A stretch of 64,000 nucleotides of DNA from Gigaspora margarita (taxonomy: Eukaryota; Glomeromycota; Glomeromycetes; Diversisporales; Gigasporaceae). The DNA is taken from positions 108,190-172,189 of the forward strand of contig WTPW01000959.1 in assembly GCA_009809945.1 (NCBI GenBank). Direction: 5' to 3'. Positions 1 through 11,093 of the stretch are shown here, piece after piece; the first letter of the stretch is position 1; each line of letters starts with the position of its first letter. The notes under the pieces were generated by a model. The model had not been told where the DNA came from. It ran no database searches and saw only the letters and a program-made list of their open reading frames with translations. Made by a program: the position numbers and the translations under genes.

Positions 1-596
1 TTAATTTGTTATATTTGTTACATTAATATTTAAAGTTCCTATTAATGACATTTCCAACCTTTAAATTAATGCACAATATTTCGAATTAAATCGATTTATA
101 CCAATTATAATAGCTTTTTATAATTTTTATATCTATTTGATGAAATTTAAGTTGTGTAAATAAATATTTATTATGTTAACATTATATTACAATTTTATAT
201 AAGTTTATTCTGTTTTAGTAAAAGTGTTATAAATATATTAATCGTTTATGGAATTATATTTCGAAACAATGCAAAATAAATAAATTTATTTAATTAAAAA
301 TTATTCGTATTTAGATTAAGTGTATATATAATAATATAAAATCACGTGAAATCAGCCAAGAAATTTTACTATAAATAGAGTATAATTAGATTGACAATCA
401 ATATTGTTTTAACAATTGACATTTCATTTCGCAACTTTGTGCTTCTGTTAGCAGTATCAAATTAATTCAAATAAAATTATTTTTAAGTAAACTTTTAATT
501 TATTTTATATTAAAATTTTTTTTGCTTTTAAAGCTTTTTCTACATACTACACTACTAACAAAATTTAAAGTTTTTATCTTTTTTATAATTTTAAAA
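1..596. other. AT-rich flank without a recognisable gene
   Basis: Very AT-rich sequence with scattered short motifs of the type TTCGAAATAT. It could be the upstream region of the gene that starts near 597, or the left part of a repeat running off the window. I see no coding signal in it. Confidence 0.5.
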
Positions 597-2354
597 ATGT
601 TTCAAAGTTTGTCTATCAGCCTAAGTGAAAGCTTTTCAGAATGATTTGATAATCTTAGAGTAAACGAAATAGTGGATCTAACTTATATAGCAATGCGAAA
701 ACATCCGAATATATTTAAAATAATTATATATATACTGTTTAATTACTTAATATGTTATTAATTTTAATATTTTTAAAAATAAGCATATGAAAGAACGTTA
801 GCTAGAATTATTGAAAACCAAGAAGAAATTCTTTCCGAACTTAAAGTAATTAAAGATAAAGTCAGGAGAATTAAAAATTGTCTGAATGATCTTGAACAAA
901 AAATGGATAATGGCTTCGATATAACCAATAATAAAGCCTTTAAAGAAGTAATTTTTTAAATTTAAAATTATTTATTAATAATATAAAAATCTTTTAAAGT
1001 TAATTTAATATTTTTAAATAACTTTTAATAACATTATTAATAGGATACGATTAAAGGAGCAGCAAAAGCTTTAATCGAAAAAGCGATTTATCCCAAAAAT
1101 TCTCAGATAAAGTCAAAGGCGGAAAAATATGTTCAAGAGAATTATGCAGAATATTTTGAAAAATTTACATTAAAAGATTGGAATGTTTATTATGTTAATA
1201 ATATTCACAGACCAGTAAACCATTTTTATTTAATTTATGTATACTTTTTCAAATAGGTTCGAAATATTTTAAAATAATTCAAATTTATTCAAATTATTTT
1301 AAAATATTGCAAACCTATTCGTTTTTATTTATATAATTGAATTCTACTAAACTTTTGTTTTTTTTTAGCTTTTGCAAAAAATTAGATCTTTGCAGGGTAC
1401 TCTGATGAACAAGATCAAAGAAACTTTATTTTCTGTATATGGGAACCTAATTGAACCCATAAATAATAAAACAAACCCCGATGAAGTTATAATGTGGAAG
1501 AAATCGACAAAAACAATTGAGTGTTATCAGAAGTTATTCAAAGAGTTGAAAGAAGGTTCAGACGATACATATATGAATCGAATTTTGCATAAAATCTGGC
1601 CAGATGGCAATGCTCTACCTGAAAAAATAGCATATGCTATAGCCGTCTGTCAGACCATGTTCAATCCAAAGAACAAAATTATAACGATGTCAGATCATAT
1701 CGTTAAAAATTTAATTGCAATAAATCTAGTAAGTATTTATTAATTTTATTATATATAATTTAAATTAATATAAATTAATTCGAATTGTTTCAAATTAATT
1801 CGATACTATTAGAATAAGTTAAAGTATCGAGAACATTTTTCTATTTCGAGTTCTGAAAACGAAGCAAGCCAAGAAGATAAAGATAAATCTTATGATAATG
1901 ATTCAGAAAACGATAACACTATATAAAACAATTTATTTAATTTATTGAAATATTATTTTAAAATCTTCAAATAATATTTTCTAATATATTAATATAATCT
2001 AATTAATTAGGAACAAAGAAGTAAACGTAAAAATAATTTGAACTATTTCGATAAGGTATAATCTTTAAATATAATACAAATTAATTTGAAATAATTTAAT
2101 ATTAATAAATTTATTTTAGGCGAATAAAAGACCAAGAGTCAGTAAATAATATACGAATTTAAAAATTTAGCAATTTAGCACTTATGCAAAATATTTCGAA
2201 TGGTTGTGATTTTACTAACTTAATATTAAAAATTACAGAATTAGCGGATTTAGATCCGGAAGAAGTCCAAGAAGCTGAAAATGATCTGGATGAAGATATA
2301 GATAAAGAGAAAGATACAGATGATTATGAGAAAAATATGGATAATGATGAGTAA
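597..2354 (+). pseudogene. Decayed multi-exon gene of unknown function, coiled coil plus acidic/basic tail
   Basis: I do not recognise the family. Readable exons bounded by GT/AG are about 784-947, 1044-1214, 1369-1728, 1819-1926, 2011-2055 and 2120-2149; an acidic segment reads 2241-2354. The first exon would begin with the ATG at 597 (MFQSLSISLSES) but meets TGA after 15 codons and then reads on openly (FDNLRVNEIVDLTYIAMRKHPNIF). Exon 784-947 encodes a charged helix (ERTLARIIENQEEILSELK) typical of a coiled coil. The 120-codon exon 1369-1728 is the most solid part (KIWPDGNALPEKIAYAIAVC). Later pieces are Ser/Asp/Glu-rich, then basic (KRKNNLNYFDKANKRPRVSK). The stop in exon 1 and the lack of a GT donor after the exon ending at 1926 argue for decay. 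A transposon-encoded protein is possible, since the end at 2882-2929 belongs to a TIR family seen elsewhere in the window. Confidence 0.45.
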
Positions 2355-2881
2355 AAGTTTTTTGTTTTGTTTTGTTTTTTTTTATATATGAATAATGCTG
2401 CATTTTTTTCATTTTTTTTTATATTTCTTTAATATAGGATTATCAAAAATTTTATTTTTTTATAAATAATAAAGTTATTATAAAATGTAGATTTTGTTTA
2501 TTTGAATAAATTGTTTTTTGTTTATTGAATTTAGTATATTTCAAATTAATTCGAATTATTGCATATATCTTAAAATACCACTATTTAAATATATTTATAT
2601 AATATATTTTTGTTTAATTAAATTAATTTGCATTATTTCGATATAATTCTATAATGTGCGTACATTTCTAAATAAAATCGAAATAGTTCGATTTTTACGT
2701 TTTTCGTATAATTAATATAAAAGTTTCATTATTTCTGGTACTACTTATGTCAAAATAGTGCGAATTATTGCAATATAATTTTAGTAATATTGTGTAATTT
2801 ATTACTTATGTATTTCGTAATATTCCATAATTGAAAATTGCGAAACATTTCATGTCGATTCGTAATTCTTGCGCAAGTTTT

Positions 2882-2929
2882 CAGCCCGTAATAACTTACG
2901 TTAGATTACGTTTATATATTTTGCTGATG
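2882..2929. repeat. Solitary right end of the CATCAGC-type TIR family
   Basis: The stretch CCCGTAATAACTTACGTTAG through TTGCTGATG closely resembles the right end (22305-22349) of the 1.8-kb element inserted in the hAT transposase gene. Its partner end was not found upstream in the window, so the rest of this copy is either decayed or lies beyond position 1. Confidence 0.5.
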
Positions 2930-3409
2930 ACCTTGCATCTGTATAATTCCCCAGTTAAGTTTTGTAGAAATTGAACGATTTTTTGATGAGCAGTCATATG
3001 ACATATCCCTTTTTCATATGGGTTTGATATGCAAAATCTTGTATAATAATAATGCATAAATCGAACTTTCGTCATGCTAATATCTCTGGCCAGAGATACA
3101 TAGCTTATATATCTCTGGCCTATTGGCCAATCAGAATTTAGAAAAACTATATAACTAAAATTGTACTAAAATTTCTGACTATCAATATACTATCAATAGC
3201 CCAGAAGTATTTGTGCTATTCCAGGTAGTACCTATCTAATTTAATCAGTAAATTTTATTTATTTTTTATTTTATTTTTTTTTACTAACGTTCTTCTCTTA
3301 ACGAAGGCTAGTATATAAAATCCTGGAAGTACAGTAGTATTTTTTTTTGTTAGTCTTGTTTATTGTCTTGCTTTTTATGCACTAACTTTATTTCTTTTTT
3401 CTTTTCTTT

Positions 3410-4560
3410 TTAGGTTTCGTCAAAACGAACATAAAACTGGCAGGTAATCTCAGAGTGGCATTGAAAGATTTTTTTGGTTTATTTTTATTTTTTTTCTTTG
3501 TCTGTTTAGGGCGCTGACAGATATTACATAATATTTTTAGGGGGGAGGGGGTAGCTGGGTATAATATACTATATATATACTTCATATATGACGTGGGGGG
3601 AGGGGGGTAACCCCCTTAATAAAAAAATATTACGTAATATATGTCAGCGCCCTTAGTTCTCGCCAGAATAAACATGAAATCACTAGATAGACCTAAGGTG
3701 GATTGGTAAGACTTTTTAGTTTTCTTTCTTTTCTTTGTTGTCTTGCTTTTCGTTCACTATTTTTTTTTTTTAGATGGTGCTGGACGACGTTGGTAAGATT
3801 TTTTCTGGGTTCTTTCTATTTTCCTCTTTTGTTGTTTGTCTTTACTTCTGTTCACTAACTTTTTCATTCTCTTCTCTTTAGATGTCGCTAGAATAAATGT
3901 TAAATCACTGGTAATTCGAGAGTGATGTTGATAAAATTTTTTTTTAAGCTTTGCTTTTTTTTTCTATTTTACTTGCTTTCTGTTCACTAACTTCTTTATT
4001 CTCTTCTCTTTAGGTTTCGTCATAAAAAATGCGAACTACCAGGATAATTCTAGGGTGGCATTAGTAAGATTTTTTTTGGAGAGATTTTTCTATCTTTGTT
4101 GTTGTCTTGCTTTTTTGTTCGCTAATTCTTTATTTTCTTCTCTTTAGGTGTCGCCGGAACAAATATAATATCACTGGTAATTCTGCAGTGATGCTGAATA
4201 TTGGTAAAATAATTCTCTTGCTGTTTGTCTTGTTTATTGTTCACTAACTTCTTTATTCTCTTCTTTTAGATATTACTGTAACAAACATGAAATCACCAGG
4301 TAATTCTAGAGTGGCGTCGGGAAGATATTTTTTCTAGATTTTTTTATCCTTATTATTGTTTTGCTTTTTGTTTACTAATTTCTTATTCTTTTCTCTTTAG
4401 GTGTTGTCAGAACAAATGTAAAATTACTGGTAATCTCAAAGTGAATTGGGTAATTTCAAGTGGTATTGGTAAGAATTTTTTCTAGATTCTATTTTCTTTT
4501 TTGTTTGTCTTGCTTTCTTTGTTAACTTCTTTATTCTTTTTTCTTTAAGTATTGTTGAAA
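3410..4560 (+). repeat. Degenerate ~110-130 bp tandem array of exon-like/intron-like units
   Basis: About eight units repeat. Each has a 45-60 bp mixed-base block (GTGTCGCCGGAACAAATAT..AATCACTGGTAATTC..AGTGGC) followed by GTAAGATTTTTT, a T-rich run containing TTGTCTTGCTTTTTGTTCAC, and TTCTCTTCTCTTTAG. Blocks begin near 3415, 3657, 3774, 3882, 4013, 4148, 4270 and 4401. The T-rich segments have the shape of fungal introns, while the blocks carry no consistent open frame. The second unit is interrupted by the MITE at 3509-3652. Confidence 0.65.
3509..3652. mobile_element. 144-bp MITE, PIF/Harbinger type (TTA target)
   Basis: Terminal inverted repeats GGGCGCTGACAGATATTACA and GGGCGCTGACATATATTACG (the latter as the reverse complement of the right end) enclose a G-rich centre. 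The flanks read GTTTA at left and TTAG at right, giving a 3-bp TTA duplication. TTA targets and GG-starting ends are usual for PIF/Harbinger elements. Confidence 0.7.
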
Positions 4561-4929
4561 TGAATATGAAATACTCAAAAAACATACTAATTTTGATTGT
4601 TTTTTTTTTTTAGCTATTTTAATTTTCTCTTCTTTTTTATCTTTCGTTAAAATGTGAATTAGAATTATGATTTTTTTCTTTTTGTATTGGGTGTTTTGGT
4701 GCAGGAAATTTGTATCAGGTATATCAGAGTATACAAGTTTAAGTATATGATGTTATAATATTGTAATAGGGATATAATTTAATAAAATTAAATTTTTATA
4801 TAATGTTTAGTAATATTTATTATTTAAAACTTAGAATTATATAATAAAATATTGATACATACCTGATAAAGGTCCACTAACTTCATGACCCAAACTTAGA
4901 CACCGATTCAGGTAAAAAAAAATCATATT

Positions 4930-5440
4930 TCTTCATAGCTACCTTATCAAACTTAGCAAAAAACTTTTTATTTGAATTCTATGATCTATAGAACTCAAAT
5001 ATAAAAAAATTTTTGAATTTGTCAGGTGGTTGCGGAGATATTTTCACTCAAAAAATTGGCGCAAATTCTATTTTGATAGGGGTTTTGAATTTTCTCTAAC
5101 TTTGAACAAAGATATTTTCACAACCACTTGACCAAATTTAACAAAAATTTTTTTATTTGAATTCTATTAATCTATAGAATTCAAATAAAAAATTTTTCGA
5201 ATTTGGATAGGTAATTTTGGAGATATCTTCCTCAGATTTTTTTAAAAAATTGGCATAACTTCTACCTTGATAGGCGTTTTAAATTTTCTCTAACTTTGAG
5301 TGAAGATATCTCCACAACCACCTGACCAAATTTGACAAAAACTTTTTTATTTGAATTCTATAAATCCATAGAATTCAAATAAAAAAATTTATTGAGCTTG
5401 TTCAGGTGATTATGGAGATATTTTGATTTAAAGGTTTAAA
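4930..5440. repeat. Tandem ~190-bp repeat, three copies, each partly palindromic
   Basis: TTTGAATTCTAT recurs at about 4971, 5157 and 5350. Each time it is followed by an inverted TAGAATTCAAATAAAAAA block, a 'GGTAAT..GGAGATAT' block and 'TTTTCTCTAACTTTGA'. Copies are roughly 80-85% alike by eye. Noncoding. Confidence 0.65.
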
Positions 5441-5714
5441 AATTTTTTTTATTAGATTCTCTGGGTGTAAACTATCTGTTTTTTTGGTTTATAGTTCTGG
5501 GTTATACAAAAGTAGTCAGCCCGTCTGATCACCAAAAATAGTAGTCACGTAACGTTTTTGCAATTTAATTGGCTGAAGGACCGGAAATATATAAGTTATA
5601 TCACTGACCAGAGATGTCTAAAAAAATCTAATAAAAAAATATAAAAATGTTAAAAAAACAAATTATAATAAAAAAAATAAATTAAATAAAACATTAAAAA
5701 AATTTAATTAAAAA

Positions 5715-7044
5715 AAGAGAATTGCTAATTTTAACCAGGGGGAATTTCTCTGTTATACAACATGCATATCAGCCAATGATATTGCATTATCAGTTTTATA
5801 TAAAATTTTATTTATTATACTATTATAATTATTTATTTAAATATTTATTATATCGTTTTTATTAAATTATTGTATCACATTTTATGTTGTAACATACATA
5901 GTATATAAACTAAATGTTTCTAGTAACGATATCATAAAGCGGGCTGGCTACCGCCGGCCTAGAGATTTTCCTAATACACCTGCCAGGGTGGTATAATTCT
6001 GGCTGATCCTAACCCTAAATTCTGGCTGCTTACTACTAATTCTGCTCCAAATCTTACACTTACCTATTTTCCTAACCTATCCCTTACCCTAACCTCTAAA
6101 TTGTCCTAATTTATCCTTACTCTAACACTAACCCTAACCCAAACGCGACCCCAGTTAACATGCCAGAAAATATAAGCAAAAACACTACATGAAATTTGAC
6201 ACCAATATATAATAATACCAACAACCAGTTTACCAAGACGACACCAGCAAAAGCCAATACCAACAAACAGTATCAGCAAATGACAGCACAAACCAGCATA
6301 TTGGAAAACAACACTAGCAAAAGCAAAGACACCAAGCGACGGCACGAAACAACAAAAGCAGAAATAAGCAAAATAAGCAAACACAGTCAAAATAAAACAC
6401 CAAGTGCAAAAGAGAAAGCAGCAAAAATGAAATAAGTAAAGCACTAACCTTTAATAAATAATAACACTAGCAAACACAAATGTGAAATTCGGCACCGATA
6501 TATCACTAATATATAACGACACTAATAGGCAATGGAACCAGTTGACCAAGACAACACCAGCAAAAGCAGACACCCAAACAGTACCAGCAAATGACGGCAC
6601 AGACCAGCAATGTAATATCAGCAAAAGCCATGACACCAAGTGACAGCATTAAACAACAAAAGCAGAAAACAAAGTAAGCAAACACAGTAAAAGCAAAACA
6701 ACAACAAGAGCAAAAGCAGAAAACAAAAAAAAATAGTACGAAACAATAAATAAAGTACTAACCACTAATTAACAATAACACCAAATGACGACATGAAACA
6801 TTATATGACAGATGGCACCAACGATGACACCTATGACGCTAAGATATCCAAGACGTTGATATCAGAAAAAAAAAATATTAAGTAAACTACAAATGTACAA
6901 AAAAAAATTGATTAGTAATACAGTACAAAAAAAAAACAATACAAACAAAAAAAATTACGTATCATGTAGATCTGATATATATATGTAGATCCTGTTGTGT
7001 AACTAGAGAGGTAATTTCCCCCCGGTTAAGTGTAGTATTCTCTT
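5715..7044. mobile_element. 1.3-kb element with ~80-bp inverted ends
   Basis: The left end (AAGAGAATTGCTAATTTTAA, then CCAGGGGGAATTTCTCTG and ATACAACATG) matches the reverse complement of the right end (AAGAGAATACTACACTTAAC, then CGGGGGGAAATTACCTCT and ACACAACAGG). The interior (6180-6720) holds two direct copies of a ~290-bp CA-rich segment and, at 5990-6145, degenerate CCCTAA-like motifs. The open frames in the CA-rich part are compositional. No transposase is present. Confidence 0.5.
6186..6720. repeat. Direct duplication of a ~290-bp CA-rich segment
   Basis: The first copy starts near 6190 (GAAATTTGACACCAATATAT) and the second near 6484 (GAAATTCGGCACCGATATAT). Both continue through ACACCAGCAAAAGC, CAGCAAATGAC and ACACCAAG.GAC in the same order. 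The similar codon-like look comes from base composition and does not indicate a protein. Confidence 0.65.
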
Positions 7045-7760
7045 AAAAAAAAACAAAAAAAATAAATTATAATAAATAAAAATATAAAAAAAATAAATTA
7101 ATAATAAAAAAATAATACCAAAAAGATAAAAAAATAAGATTTAATTAGTAAAAAAAATAAATTAAATAAAAAAAGCATAAGAAAAAAAATAATAATAATA
7201 AAAATTTAAAATAAAATAAAAAAAAAAAATTAAAAATAAAAAAATAATATTATAAAAAAATAGAAATAAAAAAAATATGTAATAAAATAAATAAAATGAT
7301 AAAAAAAAAACAAATAAATAAATAAAACAATATAAAAAATAATTTACAATAAATTTTTAAAAAAAATAAAAATTAATAAAAAAAATAAAAAAAACATAAT
7401 ATAAAAAATAATACGAGAATAAACAAAAATAAAAAAATAAAAGTAAATGCAGAAAAAAAATTTTAAATAAATTATTAAATTAATAAAAAAAAAGTTTAAA
7501 AAAAATTTAAAATTTAAAAATAAAAAAATATACGTTACAATAAAAAAAAAGTAGTGTCATGTATATACGTGTATATATGGGAATAAAGTAAATTCTGGTT
7601 ATTCCTTATTATGGAAATAACTGAAAATTTACTTTTTTTCCACTATCATTTATTTCAAATTTTAAAAAAATAAAAAATAAAAAAAAACAAAAAAAAAGAA
7701 TAAAAAAAAACATGTTTATTTATTTATTTATTATTTTGTTTTGTTTATTGATTTTCTCTT
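7045..7760. repeat. A-rich low-complexity tract
   Basis: Over 500 bp are almost only A with scattered T (AATAAAAAA patterns), followed by a mixed T-rich part. No gene or ordered repeat unit can be seen. Confidence 0.7.
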
Positions 7761-7831
7761 TGTGTTTTTATTAGCAGATAAGTTTCTAGTTATAATTTTG
7801 GAGATTATCGCAGATTATAATAGGCAGTGCC

Positions 7832-8191
7832 TATTATAATCTGCGAAGATTATACTTTTTAAAAATTTGCACAGATTTTTTAGCTAAAAATCTGCAAAGA
7901 ACTGCAAAAATCTAAATTTTGAAAATCTTTGCAATTTTTTAAACAAGATTCTGCAATTATTTATAAATTTGAAGATCACTACAGATTATTAATGTTTTTA
8001 ATTTTCTGATTCTATTATAATCTGCAAATATTATACTTTTAAATATTTTCACAGATTTTTGACAAAAAATCTGTAAAGAACTACAAAAATCTAAATTTTG
8101 AAGATCTTTGCAATTTTTTAAACAAAATTATGCACTTATTTGATAAATTTGAACATTACTGCAGATTATTAATATTTTTATTTTTCTGATA
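7832..8191. repeat. Two-copy tandem repeat of ~180 bp
   Basis: CTATTATAATCTGC begins both units (7832 and 8012). Each runs through ATTATACTTTT, ACAGATTTTT, AATCTG.AAAGAACT, AAAATCTAAATTTTGAA and CTTTGCAATTTTTTAAACAA to GCAGATTATTAAT. Noncoding. Confidence 0.7.
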
Positions 8192-8320
8192 TATATATGC
8201 TAAATATTTAGTCAAAATTTTAGCTTAATTGAATTAGTAGTTGTTAAAATATAAATTTTTTCAAATATTTAACAATAATTACTATATATGAAATTACTAT
8301 ATATAGTACTATATATAACT

Positions 8321-8844
8321 TTTTTTTTTTTAACTTAAGTGACCATTAGCGCTAGCTTTATTAACTTCTTTCATAGTGCCGCCCGAAGGCTGCCATACAA
8401 ATTACATTAAAGACTTTGGCTAGACTATTACCCGGCTGTCTATTAATAGATGCCCAAGCATGGCCGTAGCACCAAACCTTATCCTCCAAACAAACTCCAC
8501 CATGGATCGACATGCCAGCTGATTATTGGTACAAACGTCACAGTCCGGATACAGGTGCCACAAGTTCTTGAAGTATCTTTTCAGACTTCGGCCTCTCAAT
8601 ACGTCTTGTGACTTCGGTTATTCCAAATTGGGCTCTAACACGTTTCGTTTCACCGCCACAGATTTAATAACGGCAACTGCCCAATTAAGTCTGTCCGTAG
8701 ACGTCCTGGGTCCCTGTTTTCCCACGGTGTTTTAGTTCCCTAACCGGCTGGTTTTTTCTGTTACGCCTCTAGGAGGGAATTGAATCGGCAACCTTCGATT
8801 TGCATCCTGGAAGCATAACCGCTATGCTATCGACCCGCAGGACT
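8321..8844 (-). mobile_element. tRNA-derived SINE with 16-bp target duplication
   Basis: Reading on the minus strand from 8844, the element begins with a tRNA-like head. It has an A box (TAGCATAGCGGTTATGC) and, about 30 bp on, a B box-like GATTCAATTCCCTCC. It ends with an A-run (the T-run at 8321-8330 on plus). Identical 16-bp flanks AGTACTATATATAACT stand at 8305-8320 and 8845-8860. Pol III boxes, an A tail and a long target duplication are the marks of SINE retroposition by a LINE machinery. The inner open frame at 8526-8735 is not a gene. Confidence 0.85.
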
Positions 8845-9120
8845 AGTACTATATATAACTATATTATAATAAATTGGTTTTTAATTTATATGTTAACAAC
8901 TAATAATCCAATTAAGTTAAAATTTTAACTGTATATTTAGTATATGCATGGCAAGGCTGTTGTATAGTACAAGCTTCTAAAGTTGTATATTAGTAGTGAA
9001 AATACCTTTTTTTTAAAAAAAATTTTTATTATTATTTTTTTTTTTAAAAAATAAGATTTTTTAAAAAATTTATTATAAAATAAATTTATTATAAAATGAC
9101 AATAAAAATTATATTAAAAC

Positions 9121-9364
9121 CAGAGTTGTCATATTTACTATGTTTGTTCTATTGGCTTCTAATTCTATTCACTTTTTTTATTTTTCTATTGTAAATTTTT
9201 AGTATTAAATTTTACTAAATAAATATAAAAATATTTTAAATTTATCACTTTACTAATGGTCTAACAATATATACTTAAATAATTGCAAATTATTAATAAA
9301 AATTTTTTTTTATATAAAGTCAAAAGATCAAGATTTTGTTCTATTGTTCTATTTGCCAACCCTG
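9121..9364. mobile_element. 244-bp hAT-type MITE
   Basis: Ends are CAGAGTTGTCA and, at the right, the reverse complement of CAGGGTTGGCA. Flanks ATTAAAAC (9113-9120) and ATTAAAAT (9365-9372) agree in 7 of 8 bases, as expected for an 8-bp hAT target duplication. Confidence 0.65.
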
Positions 9365-9447
9365 ATTAAAATGTAGTTTAGATCTTTCTTTATTTGAAAT
9401 AAAAAAATTATAAATAAATAGATAATCCCCAAGAAAATATTTTACAG

Positions 9448-9672
9448 GTTGACAGTAGCAAAATTACGGATAAGCTAGTCCAAGAATTACAAAACACTGA
9501 CAATACTGATAATCCTACGCGAATTATTATTGCTGTTGGTATATTAAAAGAGGGTTGAGATGTCAAAAATGTTTACGTTATTGTTCCCTTAAGAGCTTTT
9601 AAATCAGCGGTTTTTGTCGAACAAATTATCGGTCGTGGTAAAATTAAAAATCTTTTATATGTAGAAAAATAA
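9448..9672 (+). pseudogene. Remnant of a bacterial type III restriction enzyme helicase (Res) subunit
   Basis: The frame reads VDSSKITDKLVQELQNTDNT, then NPTRIIIAVGILKEG, a TGA, DVKNVYVIVPLRAFKSAVF and VEQIIGRG. This matches the late helicase motifs of type III restriction Res subunits: the family pattern is a VAV.MLKEGWDVKNVYVI block followed by ILTEQTLGRGLRLPFG. About 75 codons survive, ending at TAA 9670-9672; nothing of the N-terminal helicase or the nuclease domain is visible nearby. The single internal stop (9556-9558) is TGA exactly at the conserved Trp of EGWDV. Neighbours are fungal repeats, which argues against simple contamination. Family recognition is from memory of the motifs; bacterial origin is inferred. 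Confidence 0.6.
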
Positions 9673-10141
9673 TATTTAGTTTTTGTGTATGAAAATTACT
9701 TAGATTCACAGGCTGTGAAATTCACACTCCCATTTTAAAATTTCAAAAAAGTTTTCTATTTAAAAAGTTAAAAGTAATTTTTTGATTTTTTCGTAAAAAA
9801 TACTTTGTTTTTGTTATACAAAAAAAATTTGTAGATTATGTTGATTCTGCAATATTGATTGGTCAAATGCAGGGTTGTAAATTTCATAGCCTATTAAGAT
9901 TAGCAATACTCTTTGTGTATTTACATTTTCGCACCAGACTATATATACTTTTTTTAAAAAAATTTTTTTTTTTATACTTGTTTTTCTATTTTAATTGGTT
10001 TTTTATGATAACTTTATATTTATATACAATATCACTATTTACAATATATTATATATTTTATGCATATACATATGCATTGTGCAACAATCTTAAATATTAT
10101 TATACAAACAGAAGTAAAAATAAATTTATATTTTATATCTA

Positions 10142-10467
10142 CTGTAAACGGCCATATAAAAGACCCCCATGATAGAAAACCCACCATGTATCATCCCCGG
10201 ATCTACTATACAGATTGAAATTTTTTGTAAAAATAAAAGACCCGGGTATACTATAAAATCTAAAATGATAAAAGATCTGGGTATACTATAGGATAAACAT
10301 TCGAATAGCTTGAAAATGAAATATAATTCGTATTACTTGAACCAATATACTATATTTATATTGCCTGGTACTGGACCCCCATCCGTACAATAGACCCCCG
10401 GGTTTACTATTGGGTTTAAAATTGAGAAAATGTAACAGACCTGGGTCTTTTATATGGCCGTTTACGG
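10142..10467. mobile_element. 326-bp Tc1/mariner-type MITE (TA target)
   Basis: Ends CTGTAAACGGCCATATAAAA and, inverted at the right, CCGTAAACGGCCATATAAAA are flanked by TA at 10140-10141 and 10468-10469. The interior carries several 'AGACC..GGGT' blocks. No coding sequence. Confidence 0.75.
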
Positions 10468-10594
10468 TAGTAGGAAGTGCTGGGTCTATATAGATTAGAT
10501 AACATTATTTATAGATGATCTATTTCTAGAAAGGGCCATGAGGTTTTATACGAAGGTAGATAATATTATTTATAAATGATTCAAATGACAAAAC

Positions 10595-11093
10595 TATATT
10601 TTGTTAAATAACTTTTGATCCAGTGATCAGAATTAAATAAACTTTTTTTTGTTAGATATACTTCACTTAAAACTTTATTTTAAAAAAAAGTTTATTCAAA
10701 TTGAACTACTGGATGCCAAGATAATTGCTAAAAACTGTTTTTTTGCTTTTTAAATTTTTGGAGTTTTTGCTAAAATATATAATATATGACCTCTGTACTA
10801 GGACCCGGACATCTCTTATATAGGTCTTAACTGGATTTTGGCCAATTTTGACTTAATTTGCTAAAAATAACAAAATCTATTTACTTTAATAACTTCTAAT
10901 CCAGTGATCAGAATTGAATAAACTTTTTTTGTTAGATGCGCCTCACTAAGAGCTTCATTTTAAAAAAAAGTTTATTCAAATTGGACTACTGGATACCAAG
11001 ACAATTGCCAAAAACTATTTTTTGCTTCTCAAATTTTAGGTGTTTTTGCTAAAAATTTCAAGCATGACCTCTATACTAGATGTCCAGGGTCCT
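10595..11093. repeat. 281-bp tandem duplication with a candidate hAT-type MITE over the second copy
   Basis: CAGTGATCAGAATT at 10621 and 10902, with TTTATTCAAATTG.ACTACTGGAT and GACCTCT.TACTAG after it, defines the two copies. The segment 10800-11093 also has inverted ends (AGGACCCGGACATCT / AGGACCCTGGACATCT). Its flanks TCTGTACT and TTTGTACT are 7/8 identical, so it may be a MITE whose ends resemble those at 16663 and 34678. Confidence 0.5.

Larger units (their letters stand above)
3082..5615. mobile_element. 2.5-kb element with inverted ends containing two tandem arrays
   Basis: The left end (3082-3140, ATCTCTGGCCAGAGATA then CTTATATAT and GGCC..GCCAAT) matches the reverse complement of 5556-5615 (ATCTCTGGTCAGTGATATAA then CTTATATAT and GG.CC..GCCAAT) with moderate divergence. 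Inside are an exon/intron-like array (3410-4560), a nested Harbinger-type MITE (3509-3652) and a 190-bp repeat (4930-5440). No transposase ORF is present, so it would be non-autonomous. I could not fix a target duplication, so the borders are approximate. Confidence 0.45.

Noticed and set aside
6106-6639. Open frames on both strands in the CA-rich segment
   Set aside because: They arise from a duplicated CA-rich repeat lacking stops by composition; overlapping frames on both strands and no domain.
8526-8735. Open frame inside the SINE
   Set aside because: It lies in the SINE body, which is noncoding, on the strand opposite to the element, and has no domain similarity.
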